A DNA stretch of 64,000 nt, taken from Caprimulgus europaeus (Eukaryota; Chordata; Aves; Caprimulgiformes; Caprimulgidae). The stretch is from contig OU015540.1 of the NCBI GenBank assembly GCA_907165065.1, positions 4,510,001 through 4,574,000 on the forward strand. Direction: 5' to 3'. The position numbers were made by a program, and so were the translations under genes. Shown here piece after piece: positions 21,689 to 63,587 of the stretch. Below the pieces are notes generated by a model. That model had not been told where the DNA came from, did no database searches, and saw nothing but the letters and a program-made list of their open reading frames with translations. Each line of letters begins with the position of its first letter. The first letter of the stretch is position 1.

Positions 21689-24600
21689 GGTGTCTCCTGA
21701 GAAGCCAAAGCTTTGGTTCAGGAATTTTTTTTCCCTGGCCTTTAGCTGCAGCCACACTTACATGACAGTGAAGAGGAGTTATCTCATTTGCTCAAACTTT
21801 AACCCTTGGGCAGGTTTCTCCTTGGACTGGGATGTCAATAAGATGCCCAGCCCTACAGATCTGGAGATTCAAAACTGCTGATGGGACAGTTTTTACCAAG
21901 GGAAAAGATAGCAAAGGGAATCAACTTCCTTAACCCCTTCCTCCTGCCTCTCACCCGAAAGCTGTGAGGTTCATATGGGGCTGAGGGGGACACCCCAGAT
22001 GGTCCTACTGCAGCAGTGATGATGAACCAGACTTGCTGCTGCCCCTCACCCTGCCCAGTCATGCTTTTGTTAGCTTCATTACTTTTATTAAGGAACTGCT
22101 ACTGTTCCAGGGGGTTTCTGGCTACACAGATCACTACAGACCTTCCCTTGTGGCTCTCCCTCCCAGCCCCATTTATCTTGTCCTCCTGCATCTCTTATTT
22201 AGGGTCCAGGAGGGAAGGGGCTGGAGGAGATGGACTCAGTGGGAAACACTTGCCCAGGGCTGAAGGGGTCCGTTATCCTCAGGCAGAGCCCTCCGGACTG
22301 CAGACTCGGTGGGGAGCACAACCTGTGTGCACACCTGAGCTGATGGGAGTTTTTTTAATGTCCTATTGCATGGCTTGGTGGCTTTGCTGACCTGCCTGCC
22401 TGTTTCTCAAGCCCCAGGAAGCCATCAGGGCACAGGCATCCAAGCAGGGGGTGTTGAGGACCGAGCAATCCCCTGGCATGGTGAGCACCATGCTCGCAAG
22501 GAGTGCCAATGCTCCCCAGCTGTGGCATTTTGGGGTGGTTCCTATTTCTCTTCTGCCCCTGACTTTCTATTTTTTCTGAAGCCTGGGGTTGCACAAGATG
22601 GCTTTTCTGGTTTGGCTTTAGGCTACTCAGTGTTTTCCCCAAACACATACGTGGGAGTGGCTGCTTTCTACTGGAGAAACAGGGAAAGGCAGATCACACG
22701 TGGCCATGCCCAGAGTCCAGCAGCACTTTTTCACCTCTGCCCAAATGTTTATTTTGTCTCATAAAGCACATGCAGCAAGTGCTGAGCCACCAGCAGGTCC
22801 AGGGGTCACCTCCACACCCATGTAGAAGAGCCAAGCAGCAGCACTGTCATTTTTGGTAGGATGACATCTCAACCATCCCCAGCTTTGCACGGTCACGATG
22901 TGCTCGATGATTCATGTAATCAGGGGCTGTCAGTAATCAATTAGCTCATTTATGGAGGCACGTGCCTGATTTCTGCTTCCCCAGGCTGCACTGAAGAGCT
23001 GAACCCTGGCAGCATGCTGTGGCAGAGTGCTGCGGCAGGAACCTTATTCTCCATTTTATGGGATCTCCTCCTTGTAAGACATCTTGAAGCAACCATACCC
23101 TGGGAGATATCCTTTATTGTTGCATCCAAAGGCCAGTTCTCCCCTTCATGTTGTCCCATACCTGAACGACATGAAGAACTGTGATGAGAGGTGGGAGGAG
23201 AAACCAGGTCCCAGGGCAGCAGCTCCCAGTCAGGGATTAACTTCATTTCTTCCCTTGCACAAACCCTTTGATTTTCCAATAACCTCTGCTAACAGCCATT
23301 GTGATTTCTCAGTAGGAAGCAGGTTTGTGAATCATTATTTTCTCCTCTCAGACCAACTGAGGCAAAGCCAGACTTCAGAGGAGAATCAGGATGTCAGCTA
23401 CCCCCCCCAAAAAAAGGTAAATAAACTGTGCTGCAACTTCACAGGCAAGGAAATAGCTCATTTGTCCAAAATAGGTTTGAGTGGGAGCAATCTGTTCATC
23501 TAGAGGTGACACTCTAAGGAGAAGACAAGGTGCAGAGCTTCATCAAACCCATGGTGATCCATCACACAGCCAGGGTGGGGGGACAGTGACACCACCACCC
23601 CCCTGACCCATTTCACATCAGAAGCATTTCTTTTCCTGGCAGTGACATGCTCTGCTAACTTCCCCATGACCCTGTGGTGATGAACACACTGTGCTTGGGA
23701 GGGGAAACCCGTACAGCTGACGATGGGGATGTTAGTGTGCCGGGCTCTGCCGCGTCCCTGCCGGGTGCCACATCCGCTGGGTAGAGCACGTGGCTGGAGA
23801 ACTTCTGCAAACTCCTTATTTACCTGATTTTTGTTTTGGTTTGTTTTTGCACATCTCTCAGAGTGCTCTATGTCACCCTGGCTCCACAGGTTTGAGAAAA
23901 TCATAGTTGATAAAAATTCCACCTCCCAACCAAACAGGCCACCACAGGTCAGAGCTGCAGGTGGGGCCATCCTGAGCAGTCATCATCACACAATGTTACA
24001 GAAAATAAGGTATTAAAGTGATGCTTTTATACTTACACAGCCCTTTGGACTAAATGTGATGGTAGCTCCTGTACTTACTGATGCTATTTTTTTTTTAATG
24101 TGACTATGCCTGAGATGGCACCCAGGAGGGATAAAGCAGAGGAGAAGGCTCTCCAGATCGTGTTTCCTGGCAACATTTAAAGGCTTTTAGCATTGTTGGC
24201 TAGCAAAGCACACAACAGTGCTCTTGAAGAGAAAGAAAGTTACCCAAGTTTGGGCTGCACAGCTCTTGTCTGTCCAAGGCTGGTGGTCCAGGAGAAACAT
24301 CTCGTGCTACTGAAATGGGGAGTAATGAGTGTTCCTCACCATGCTTGTGCAGATGTGCTAAACCAAGTGAAAAATAACAGCAGCAGCAGCAGCCTGCCAG
24401 CTGATATCAATGCTTCTTCCAATTTCACCTGTTTCACAAAATTGTCACTTTTTTCCCTCCTCTCCCATTTCAGATAATAACTTATTTAATAGGAAATGTC
24501 TCTGAGAGACCTGTTAAACCCCCTTGGTAAGAGTTGCATCAACAGCCAGTGACCTCTTAGTGCACCAGACTGTGGACATGGTTACATATGAGAAGACAGA

Positions 24601-26582
24601 GATGGTTTACAGCCCTACTGATGTTTCCAGGGTCAATGATCTGTACTTGTGAAGGACCCAGAGTGGTCCAAAAAGAACCTCCTCCAGGTCATAAGCAGAC
24701 ATGGCCTCAGCCTCTCTGACAATGCCCTTCTTGCCATCACCAACACAGTGCCATTACTTTCCCCATTAACCTGAACCCCAGAGGACTCTGAAGAGGCTTG
24801 TGAAAGCCCTGGTGATACACACAGACTATATATTCTGGGGACAGCAGGAGTGACTCAGCGTGACCCCTGCTTCCACCCATGGCAGGGTCTCCTGTAGTGG
24901 TCCTGGACACAGCTGAAGCCATGGCTCTGCATCCCTCCTATGCCAGTCCACTGGCCACCACGTGGTCCATGGCACTGTGGTGACTCCTGGCATGGTTGCT
25001 CCCGTGGCACCACCCCAGCAACAATCCTGGTTCAATATTAACCCGCACGCTCTGTCCCACTCCTTATCGCAGCGGAGGCAGGGCGCCTGGTTTCCTGCCT
25101 CAGATACCTTCCCCGTGTTTGTGTTACTGTTGTCCCAGAGCACTGTGTCCTGTAGCCACCACCCTGCACTCCTCTACCCCCAGAGGGGACAGGTGGCCAA
25201 GCAAAGTAGATATGTGGGGATTCCAAAGCTGATGGTCACCATGGTTAACACAAGCAGAAGGGGATTCAAGGTGTGATATCTGGCTGTAGGCCCTGGTACT
25301 GTCATGGCTGCAAAAATGGGACAACACAGAGCAACTGGGAAACAATGACCGAACTGAGGGGGCACAGATGATTATATTAACCCTCATGCAGAGGTTTAAA
25401 CTTCAGAGGAGCAGGGCTAACAAATGAAAACCCCTTCTGATTGTAAGAACTCCCAGAGAGACTACTAAACTACAGAGTCCTCCCCAGAGGAGAGGTGATT
25501 TTACCACCATCTGGTTGATGAGACTGAACAAGGCCAAGGGGAAAGCAGTCCTGCATGGACACAGACCACTGGGTAGAAGACCACTCCCAGAAGACAAGTG
25601 CTCTGCTGCCTCTCAGGTTTTTTCTTTAGCGGCTGTATTGGAGACACAAAGGTTTCCTTTCCTCCACATGCTATGGAAAATGTCATGTTGTAACACACAA
25701 CAGTCTCCCAACAGCCATAGCAAAATGTCAGCCTTGTTAAAACCCAGGTTCACTGATTGTCCCATCTTCAACAATTCTCTTCTTATGTTCCCCTCGTCCC
25801 ACAATGGGATCACGAGCTGTTTGTTTCTGGCTCTTCCTTACCAACCTTGCTCTCAAACGAGCCTCTGGAAAGGGCTAAATGGGAAAGCACCAGATGTATG
25901 ACTTCCTCCAAGAGCTCCAGCAGCCGGGGAATGACTGAGGGCTGGCACTGCTTTCTGCTTTCCTCCTCACCGAGCTCAAAACCCTGCAGTGCTTCATGGC
26001 TGGGTATTTCTAGGACCTCCGCAGAGCGAAAACACCACATTGCTCCTTTCATCCATCAACGCTGTTGAATGCTCCTGAAGCATCAGCAGCTGAAACCCAT
26101 CACCCTTTCACTCCTCTGTAATTTCTGAGCAAGGACAGAAAATTATAAACTGCAGCCAGCGTTACAGCATAAAACTAATTACAGACAGCACGGAGGGGGC
26201 AGTGCTGTGTGCACGCCCCGTGCTCTCGGCCACCAGCTCCTCCAAGGACAGCCTCTCCTTTGCCTGACTCACACTGTACCAGAGAACAACTCTGTCTTTT
26301 CAGATCTCCCAGCTGGTAGCTCGTGCTCATTGATGAAGGATCCAGCGCCTTCCAGAAAGTGGAAACCATTGCCACCTCAATTTCTGCCCAGCCACTTCCA
26401 AATCAGAAGTCAAGTCAGAAGAAACACAAAAATCATGACACAGCCCTGAAGACACCAGCTTTAAACATGACATACAACCCATTTTACCATAACCCACTGA
26501 CCTCCAAACCTACTGTATCTCATGAGGACACGTTAGGAACAGCCCAGTGGGAATAATGCACTTTAGAGCCAGGATCTAAAAT
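21689..26582. other. Intergenic DNA upstream of the CYP3A pseudogene
   Basis: No gene can be supported here. The stretch next to 21688 would hold the old P450 promoter. I see no TATA box in the nearest 100 bases, only a pyrimidine-rich patch. A (CAG)5 run lies at about 24379-24393. Open frames are short and lack any recognisable domain. Confidence 0.6.
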
Positions 26583-27232
26583 GCCGGCTGAATATGAGCC
26601 AGCAGAGCGCCCGGGTGGCCAAAAAGGCCAACGACATCCTGACCTGAATCAGAAATAGTGTGGCCAGTAGGACCAGGGCAGTGATCATCCATCTGTACCA
26701 GGCACTGGTGAGGCCGCAGCTCGAGTGCTGGGTTCAGTGTTGGGCCCCTGACTCCAAGAAGGACCTGGAGGTGCTGGAGCGTGTCCAGAGAAGGGCAACG
26801 GAGCTGGGGAAGGGTCTGGAGCACAAGTGTGCTGAGTTCCCGGCTGAGGGAACTGGGGGTGTTGAGCCTGGAGAAAAGGAGGCTGAGGGGAGACCTTCTG
26901 GCTCTGTCCAACTCCCTGAAAGGAGGGTGTGGGGAGGTGGAGGTCGGTCTCTTCTCTTAAGTAACAAGTGATAGGATGAGTAGGAACAGTCTCAAGTTGT
27001 GCCAGGGGAGGCTTAGAGTGGATATTAGGAAAAATTTCTTCAACTGAAAGGGTTGCCAAGCATTGGAACAGGCTGCCCAGGGCAGTGGTGGAGTCACCAT
27101 CCCTGGAGGTATTTAAAAGGTGTGTAGACTTGGCACTCAGGGACATGGTTTACTGGTGGACTTGGCAGTGTTAGGTTTTTGGCTGGACTTTATGATCTTT
27201 AAGATCTTTTACAATCAAAATGATTCTGTGAT
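26583..27232 (+). mobile_element. CR1 LINE, 650-base 3' part with degraded ORF2 end
   Basis: The element reads like the end of CR1 ORF2. The translated pieces [22 protein letters not shown] and [21 protein letters not shown] match the family's C-terminal region, broken by a stop at about 26645 and by frame changes. It is followed by the CR1 3' UTR: 'gtgataggatgagtaggaacagtctcaagttgtgcc', 'ggatattaggaaaaatttctt', 'ggaacaggctgcccagggcagtgg', then the tail ending 'aaaatgattctgtgat'. The subfamily type is the one common in neoavian birds. It is dead for transposition. Confidence 0.93.
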
Positions 27233-30200
27233 CTCTGCTGGACCAGACCTGGCGACGCTTAGAGCAGCACCACTGTCCCAGGGCAGAGCCTGGCCCATCG
27301 CTTCTGCCTCTGTTGCCTGGGCTGTGGCTGTTTTTTCCAGGGCACATCCTGCTCACGGACTAAGGACAGGGTTGAAGCTGTTTGGCTTGTGATTCATTCA
27401 GCATCATGGGCTCTCTATCAGCGGGTGCTGGATGTGAGCCATCCCAAGCATGTCTGGGCACAGTCCCTTCCGAGAAACCCAGCAGGTATGGCTGGAGGCT
27501 CCTCTCCTCAACCTCACTGGGAGGATTTTCTATAGCAACTGAAGCCAGGCATTTAGCTGGTTGGGTTAACCCTTGCTTGCTTCATGTAATGATCTTTGAG
27601 AAAAATTAGCATCTTTTTCTCACCTCTTTAATGTCTTCTGTGGTGCGGAGACAGCTATGGATCAATGAAAGTGTCTTCATCAGTCACCCTGGATGCTTTT
27701 TGCTGAATGGAGGATTGAAATGCTGAATTCTTCCTCTGCCAGTCCTTTCCACGGTGAGGGGAAAAAACATCTCCTAATTTCCATCAGGTTACATGAGGTT
27801 TAAGATGAGAGGATACAGTCTCCCAGCAGATTAAGTCATGGTCTCATAAATCAGTCTGGAAATTTCTCCTGCTTCATCCCAAATTTTCCATAGTTCAGCT
27901 TCTCTGATGACTCCTATTTGCTCTTTCCCTGCTCCCCACCTCTGGGGTGTTTATGCCAATCAGATGCACTTGTACATAAATAAAACATAAAATTAAAAAA
28001 AAAAAGTTTGTATTTACAAGTCTTGTACTCTTGGAACTAAACTCTAATTAGGTCAGTCATGTTCCCCTGGTAGGGTATGAATGATAGCACTAGAAAACAG
28101 ACAATTTATAGAGACCCAAAAATAACTCATCCTGCTGGTTTTTAAGAAATATGTGTTTTCTTTGCCCTGCGCTGAGGACATTTGCAATCGAGGCCACTTG
28201 GGCACACTGATACCAGTCCACACACCACGGCTTGGTCCCACAGGTAAAGCTGGCCTGTGCCTCAATTTCCTCCTAGCAAAGGAGCAATATTAATCCTTTC
28301 CAATTTGACAGGGCTGTGGTGAGGTCACCTGTGTTTGTAAGGCATTTTATCACTCTTGGCATGAAGCCCCAGGCTATATTACACATGGTTTTTTTTAGAC
28401 TTGCCTTTCAACCTTATCTGCACCGTCTGTTTAGTGTACAAAGTGCAAGCACCCGTAGAACTCAGGTTATCAAGGATCAGGGTGAAGAACAAGTTGTCCA
28501 TGGCTTCATCCCCATGTGCATTGGTGCTTTGCATTTCTGAACCAGATGAGCATGAATGGTGCACTAAACCCCCCAGAAGTTGCACAATACAGGGAAGTAC
28601 CTTTGGATGACATCGTGGGTGTTGTTCACTTCCTCCTCTGACACATTATTGTCACTGTCACACATGGGTAATTTGCAGTTTGCTCATTTCTCCATGTATA
28701 GGTGCAGATGCTCTGATTATGTGAATGACTCCTCTGGTTTCTGCTGAGAAATTTGCCTTGTAAAACTTTGCAGAACTTCATATGTCAGACTCGTCTCATC
28801 TGATTTAGGATTATCCTAACTCATTAACGAACATGCCAATTGCCTACCTAATGAAGGTCTCCACCGGCCACGTTGCCTTGGCTTAGAGGGACGTGCCCTG
28901 CATTTCCAAAAAACCAAGACAGCAAAGCAAAAGGACTCTGGGTTCCTCAGGCACAGTGGAATTGAATGAAAACTCAACAAAAACGTGTGTTCAGATAAAG
29001 TGCCTTTTGATTTTGTGGGAAATGCAGGTTTGAAATGAAAATAATTGCTGAGGCAAGAGGAGAAAAAAATAAAAACAAGAGGCAGGTTAAAAAAAATGAA
29101 AATAAAAGGAGCAAGGAGAAAAATAAATAACTCTGGAGCAAAAACGCAGAGGGAAGAAGAGGAAACAAATGAGACAAATAGCAGGAAAAGGGTCAGTAAT
29201 GAAAGCCGAGATTACTCGATTCAGTCAAGCCCTTGCTTGTGCTGTTCAGGGCAGGGCAGGAAGCCAATCTGTTTTCTCTGGTATTGTTTAGGCTACAAAT
29301 GCCATGGCAGATTTCCCATCCACTCCCGTGTTTCTGTCCATGCTCCACTCTTAACCACAAAAACATGTGCTGAGGAAACTCATTCTGAGAAGAGTAAGGG
29401 CTGGAAGCGGGAGGATGATACACTTTGGAGCAGAATGACCTCAAAAAACCACTTCTGCATCTCATGGCAATTTTGCAGAATAATGTCTCATTCACAAAAT
29501 GCTATGGTGTGAGGATTTTCATCTTCAAAATGGGTACATTGATACCTCTGGGTTATTACAAGCTACCAGCCGCAGAGGGCTGCCTGTATTTATACAACAC
29601 TGCATTATTTATAACATCCCTTTCAGGAGCAGGAAAACACAAGTTAGCAGTTTGACTTTTTTTTTTTTTTTTTTCTTTCTTTCCCCCCTTCTTCTCTCCC
29701 ACTTGGAAAACATTGATTTCTCGCCCTCATTTCTCCCACCAGAGTTGTAGCCAACCTGACTGTATTCAGTTTACTCCTCTAGGTCAGATGCTCAGTTGAT
29801 GAAAAGCACCAAGAATCACCCTGGAATAACAGAGCTGCTCTGGTTTCCATCCCCTGGGGTCTGGTCCAGTCTCCCCAGCACCAGCATGTTTGTGGGAACC
29901 GATTACCGGCTGCTACAAGGCTGGAGGGGAGCACGGACGTTATCTGTGAGGGGATGTAGGTGTACAAAACGGGGGCCCCAGGGCTTTCCATTTCTGAACA
30001 GGTTTTGACTCTCCCGTGTTAAGGATCTGGAGGAAGTTTATCATCACAAAATAACAAATTATTTAAGGCTGATCAAATCTTGGGTGGAAACTATGTGAGA
30101 ATGTCAATTTAGTTGAAAAGCAGCAGGGGATTATGAGATTTTACAGTCCAGAACTAGCAGCAAGGAATTTCAGCCCCTGTTACATTTGCACCATTCTGAG

Positions 30201-33200
30201 CTGTTAACTCGTGAGCACGCTGGCAAGGCACCCAGAAACTTCTTCAAGCCAAAAATGACGGAAGAGGCTGGAAAATATTCCCCCCTACACCAAATAAACG
30301 TACCAAGGACACACAGGATTCAAAAAGGGTTCTTTTAATTAGAAGCAAGTTTGCAAAAGAAGAAGTAACTTTCTCATATAAAATAGTGGAGTGGTGAAGG
30401 TGAGGCTAACAAGAGGTGTGGAACAAAAATCCAGGGCAAATCCCCAAGGAGACACTGAAGTCAAAGCAACAATCTGATAACCGCAGTACACCAAAGGGTA
30501 ACTCAAACACAGCTGTGCATGGTGGTCCCACCCATAAACTGACAGCAGATACCAAAACCAGAGGATGGACTCCCATCCCAAGAGTGGCAAAGTGACCGGC
30601 TACAAACTCACCATAACATTATGTTCTTGCACTTTCCTGCTACCTGAGAGCTCCCACTGCACCGTGACAGATCCCAGCACTGCCCAGGAGCTTAACACCA
30701 TCAAAGGGGGAGTGCTGGTGGCATTTCCCATATGCCCCACCTGCAGAACGCCACCACTCGCATTAGCAGAAAGGTTTCATTCCCAGATCTAGAGAATCAG
30801 ACATAAATGGGAAAACACTTTGATATAAAGCTCTGTAACCTCATTCCAGTCTCTACACCCAGCAATTCAAGCCCCAAGAAAGTGCACAGTGATCAAACAG
30901 CGTCAAAATAATGACTTTCCTGCCAAGTCTTGTGGCTCCAAGGCCATTTAAAATGGGCAGGTGGCAGCTTTGAGAAGATAAAAATTCTGAGTCAGAGCCT
31001 GAATCTTAAGTCCCAATGGTATTTCACTCCTTGTTCAAACATATCTCACCTGTCCCATGTGTGCTTATCAGTTGTGGTTCTCTACTACTGGGGCTGGCAA
31101 ACTTTACACCTTCACAAAGTGCAAGCCAGCTTCATTTGTCTGGGAGGGCTGGGGCTGGAGGTGTGGGGGAGAAGAAATGGAATACAGAAATACAAAGAAC
31201 TGAAGGGACTTGTCAGGTGAAGCCACTTAAGGCCCATGCCCAGCCCAACATGTTCAGTCTTGGGGTGAATGTGCTCCTAATTCAAGGGTGGCTTTCCATA
31301 AGGAGGCTACAATGGATACTGTACAACCACACTGTCATGCGTGTGGCTTTGTGTAAATACCACAACATACCTCTCTCCACGTGACCTCTCGTGACGCCGT
31401 GATGATATATGGACTCCACACGTGCTGGCAAAAAGCTTTGAAAACAACCTAAGAAATGTGATGGAGCTAGCAGGAACTCCAAGCTGAATTAAGCCATTTA
31501 CAGCACAACCTGCCCATCTAGCAACTGTTCTGTGAGGGCTTTTCCTCTCCAATATCACCCCTCATTGCATGTGCCCTTTTGGCTGCTCTTGGTAAATGAG
31601 ATCACTAAAGATAGGAGGTTTTGGGATCATAGCCAGTCTTACATGTCACAGCTTTCTAGGACTTCAAGATTTCTAATGGCCCTGCCAGAGGTTATCTTTC
31701 CTGTTGGGTTTTGTGTTTGTGTGTTTTTTTGTTTTTTTTTTAAAGTTTCCTGATAAATTCACTTTCTAAAAGGATTTTTCTGAAACAAGTTGCCCTGCTT
31801 ATCTGAAAACAGCAAGTGGGAGAAGACACCAGTGCTCTGTATATATAACCAGCTAATCTCTCCTCCCTTTTTTGGAGAGCAGATTGGATAATCTTTGGAT
31901 GACCCAATGGATTTCTTGATGGAAGCAATGACAAGGATAATAAATGTATCCCCATGTCAAGACAGACTGGGATATGTATTCTAAACAATTGCTACAGCAG
32001 CTTCTGGCAGAGACCTGGGTATAAGCAGGAAAAATGAGATATTGGCCCATCTGCAAAGCATCACTGGCTTTAACACTCAAAATAAAGAGGGGAAAAAAAT
32101 CCTTTTGGGTAATGGATTAGTTTCTCTTTTTGTATAGTATTTTTCTTCTCTCCAGTAATGCCAACTGCTTCCAAAACTTGAATTGCTGGTCACAGTGTGA
32201 TTCCTTCAGTAAATGGTGATGAAACCCTTTGCTCTCTGTGCTCTGGCTTCTCCCTGCCCTCCCCACGAAGGGATTTCACACGGGTGACTCCCCAGGGGGG
32301 GAAAAAGAGCCTGTGACTGATGAAAGGAAAACAGTGCCCTCTCCTGTCCCTTCCCACCGCTGCCACTCCAGCAGTTGGTTGTGCACCAAGGTCAGAGCCT
32401 TAAAAGATGGCAATGGAAAATATTCCACCCAAGGGCGTGGGCTATGGTGGGGGACACACTGTGTGTGAAATGGACTTTTGGGGGATAAAAAGATCCATGT
32501 AGAGTGGGCTGGACCAGTACAGCTCCTTCACTTACACTGACTTTTGATTTATGATAGGGACAACCTGAGGTTCAGTGCTGATGGGATGGTTGGGAGCATC
32601 GCTGATGATGGTGGCTGGTGTCATTCCAGCCCTGGGAGGGGGTGAAGACTTGGGCACTTTTTTTCCTGCAGAAAAGTTGATATTTCCACAGCTATTGCAT
32701 GAAAAATGAGCTCCTCTTAAACTGCTCCCCGAAATGTCTCCCTTGGTCATTTCATGATGCTGTTTTTATTTTTTAGTAACAGCCACCAAGAGACCTGAGA
32801 AACATGGGAAAGTAAATAAATAACTACAAATAAAATACCCTAAGAAGGTGTTTTAAATACAAGCCTTCATTTTTCAAGACTGTTCTAATAGGAAGATGGA
32901 AACAAAAGTGGATTTGATGGGTGAAGTTATTGTAACATGACAACTACTGTTTAAAAGTTGTATTTCAAGGCTGTTATTCCCAAAGATTACAGCTATGAAA
33001 GAGAGCCTTCTTGCTAACTGATGGAGTGTTTCCTTCCAGATAGAACAATTTACCTGATATCTGAGGTAAATAAAACCTACCCATTAATCATCTTTTACAA
33101 GTACAGCATGCTAACAAGGAGGCACAGGCATTGTGCATGTAGCTACACAGGATCCTGGGCAGCAGAACACATATCCTACGCTCATCTTAGGGGCGAGCAG

Positions 33201-35048
33201 GGCACTGTAATTCCATGCTCTGTGAATGCCTAAGTAAAATAAATCCACATGTAAGGAAAGCCAACTCCTAAACAAAACAGAGAGCAACAACAGCGTGGAC
33301 TGGAATGGAGCAGAAATACCTTTGCTCAGATCAACAGTTCCTAAAGGAATCACACCTAACCTTTTATTTCAGCAGCAGTCAGAAGAAAAGGGCCATACAG
33401 CCAACTCAGCAGGCTCAGCCTTTTTAGTTGCAGATGTCTCTGAGAAGGAAAAGGAATAGTCTCTCCTCCTTGCTTTGTATAGATTGTGCTGCTGCCCATG
33501 TTGTCCTTCAGCAGAGCAGTGGCCACAGAGCCCATTTCCTTTATTCCCTATGGTTTCCTTGCTTTTTTGCTCAACGTGGTATCAGATCAGCCCCAGGGAG
33601 TAACTGCACCTTACACCAACTCAGCCCTGGCAATATTCCAGAGATATGGAGCTATTTGCACCACGCTTCCCTTTGGAGCAAGCTCTTCATTGTTTGATCT
33701 ACTTCCTACTAATCTACATCTCTAAGTCCTCAGTGGTCCTTGAAAGGCTCCTCCTGTAGCGCTACCTCTCATACCTGTTGGATAAGTGTCATTAAAATTC
33801 CAACAGCAACTGCATTGCTATGTCACATGTATATAAAACAAGGTGTTTAAAATATGTCATCTAATGCAGCAAATAACAGAGGAGAAAGAAAACAAATCAG
33901 AAAGTCACGTAGATAATTTTGTCTAAGAAACAAAAAAAACTCAGACTGCAAACCAACTTTTGCCAGTCCAGTAATTAAAGCAAAGTCCATATGGCTTAAG
34001 AGAACAGTCAAAGTGCACAGAAGGCAGTGGGGTTTTTGTTTGCTTTGCATTCCTCTTTGCAGTAAGCTCCACGTCATCCTCTTTGGAGCCCATTCTCCAT
34101 CCTACACACATCCTATCCAGGTGCAGAGAGGGGGATGGCTCACAGGGTTTTGGCTCAAGCCCCAGTCTTTGCACATCCCTTGCCATCTAATGAGCTGTGG
34201 ATCATTATCCCAAAATCAAAAGCCCTTAAACACACCCACTGGAGTTTTTGGTTTTGAACTTTTTCTTTCTGGAGCTTTTGGAGAGGAACAGTGATCCAGT
34301 GCCAAAGCTATCCAGAATCTGTATGCACCAAGAGCAGCAGTGCTCAGAGGCAGTGCCAAAGAGTAAAAGCAGTTCTGAGAACATTTGCCCTGTCCAAGAA
34401 GAAAGGTGACAGCAGGATTTAGCTTGCCCTTGGACCTCACTCATTCAGGTGAGGTGCCACCAGGCTACTTCTAACCAGCCTCCATGGGCAGAAACAGGCA
34501 GCCACTGTATCAACACCGGGTTGGTTTCAACAACCTGCCTTGGAGACACCACCACCCAGTGACACAGCTGTGCCACATCCCTCCAGAGGGGACAGGGACA
34601 ATTTGCAATGGTAACAGTGCCCACAGGTGCCCTGACAGGATGTTAGCAAGCAGCAGGATACCAATTTTCCTGGCTGACCTCCATCCACTTGGGAGGAAAT
34701 GCCAGATGCTGGAGTAGCAAGGACTTGCCTACCTCCAAATTCACCTTGCAAACTCTTGCAGTAAAAGGTCTGGTGGTCCAGGACTGTTGCTAGGTCCAAG
34801 GGCTGGACTTGGATTCTTTAAACCCCTGACAACTTCCTCGCGAGTGAGTAACTTGCTGGTAAACTTGACAGACTCAGGAAAAGGACAGAAAAGAAGAAAA
34901 CAAAAGGGAGCTACACAAAAAAGGATGGAAAATAAACAAAAAAAATCCTCTCTCTTCTTTCCAAAGACTGTAGCTTCAAGTACACAAAGCAGACTGCAAA
35001 CGTGCACAAGGTAATTCATGACCCTAACGCTTGAAAAACCTGGTTAAC

Positions 35049-35054
35049 TTTATT
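35049..35054 (-). promoter_or_regulatory. Candidate poly(A) signal for SDK1
   Basis: On the minus strand this is AATAAA, the first canonical signal after the SDK1 stop, and would give a 3' UTR of about 1.25 kb. A GT-rich patch follows about 60 bases downstream. Long neuronal 3' UTRs often use later signals, so this may be only one of several sites or none. Confidence 0.2.
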
Positions 35055-36100
35055 TGGAGACACTTTGTTGCTTCTCCCGGATACAAAGCTGAAGAATCAA
35101 TAAAAGGCACCTGTGGACACCAAAACTCACCCAGTCTGTGGGACGTGTCTTTGTACTCAATAAAATCAAACAAACCCAGCCAGCGTGTACTTTTTTACAG
35201 ACCAGTAAGCAGCACTGCAGAGTCTGCCTGAGAAAAGATGCTCAACTTCTACTGACAGGGCAGGATAACTTTGATGATCAAAAACCTCATCAATTAGTAG
35301 ACTCTCTAGCTTGTCACTGCAATCTTAATTGAAAGATTCCTCTGGCTTGCTGGGTTGTGTCCTTTGACTTTTAAAAAATGACCAATTCAAATGGCACATG
35401 CAGTCCACGAGGGAGGATTAGAGCCACACCAAAAATAAATTGACCTTGCATCTGAATTCTTCCCACTTGCTTCACCCACCGCTGCCCCGCAGTGCTCTTT
35501 TGAGCCATCTCTTCTTCTAAAGGCCCTGGAGTTGGAATATTTAACAATTTGAACAAGAAAGAAAAGCAGGTCAGGAATTCAGTATAAACGCACCAGTAGT
35601 GAACCTAAAGCAGACACAGTGAGACATCTGAGCCTAAGCTGATCAGCCAGTGCTCCTCATGTGGGGAGCAGCAATGAGAAAAGGAGAGAGGAGGTGTCTG
35701 CTTTTCATGTAAAAATTTGTCCCTTTTCTGTATTTTTCTACTTGACCTTGATGACAGGGAAAAATTAAAAAGGGGAAAAAAAAAGGTAGGGAAAAAGGAA
35801 GAAAAAGGAGCCTGGGAGGTTTTATGTTTTCTCTTCAAATCACATCACAAATGCACTCATTGCATCTAGGGAATTCACCTCCTTGTTTGGGAATGGGGGG
35901 GACAGGAGGAGGGGGGAGAAAGAAAGAGGGAAGAGAAGGGCATGGGAGCTGCTTCCTGAAGCAGTGTTACAAAAAGCGGTTAAAAAACCCCAGCTATTCA
36001 CAAGTGGTTAAAATCATCACTTTTCAGAATTCCTTTTTTTTTCCCCTTAAACAAAGGTTCCGCTAGTTCAGCTCCATATTTTTTAGAGTTGATTGTCTTC

Positions 36101-36135
36101 AGAAAAAAAAAAAGAAAAAAAAGAAAAAAAAAAGA
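36101..36135. repeat. A-rich tract in the SDK1 3' UTR
   Basis: Runs of A interrupted by single G bases, 35 bases long, about 160 bases past the SDK1 stop. In the transcript it would be a U-rich run with single C bases. It could be simple low complexity or a site for U- or CU-binding proteins; nothing in the window distinguishes these. Confidence 0.6.
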
Positions 36136-36292
36136 AACCAAACCCAACCCCAGCCTCATTCGTGTTCCCATCTGTGTCTACCCTGATAGAGAAGTTACCC
36201 ACAGTTCACCACACTGGTCACACACACACAGCCACTGCGATGGGTCCCCTTGGAATGCCACCGGTGGTTCAGCTCTATCCTCCAGCCCTGTC

Positions 36293-63587
<27,295 letters not shown>

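Larger units (their letters stand above)
27233..36292. other. Intergenic DNA and SDK1 3' UTR (right part)
   Basis: No coding gene can be supported. The right end must contain the SDK1 3' UTR, which starts at 36292 and reads leftward. Its extent is unknown: candidate minus-strand AATAAA signals lie at 35049, 33540 and 33364. Poly-T of 18 or more lies near 29658-29675, and A- or T-rich runs are scattered. The rest shows nothing I can name. Confidence 0.5.

Noticed and set aside
20000-36292. Second CYP3A copy or another gene in the spacer
   Set aside because: I looked for the I-helix, PERF and haem-loop patterns on both strands and saw none outside the exons listed.
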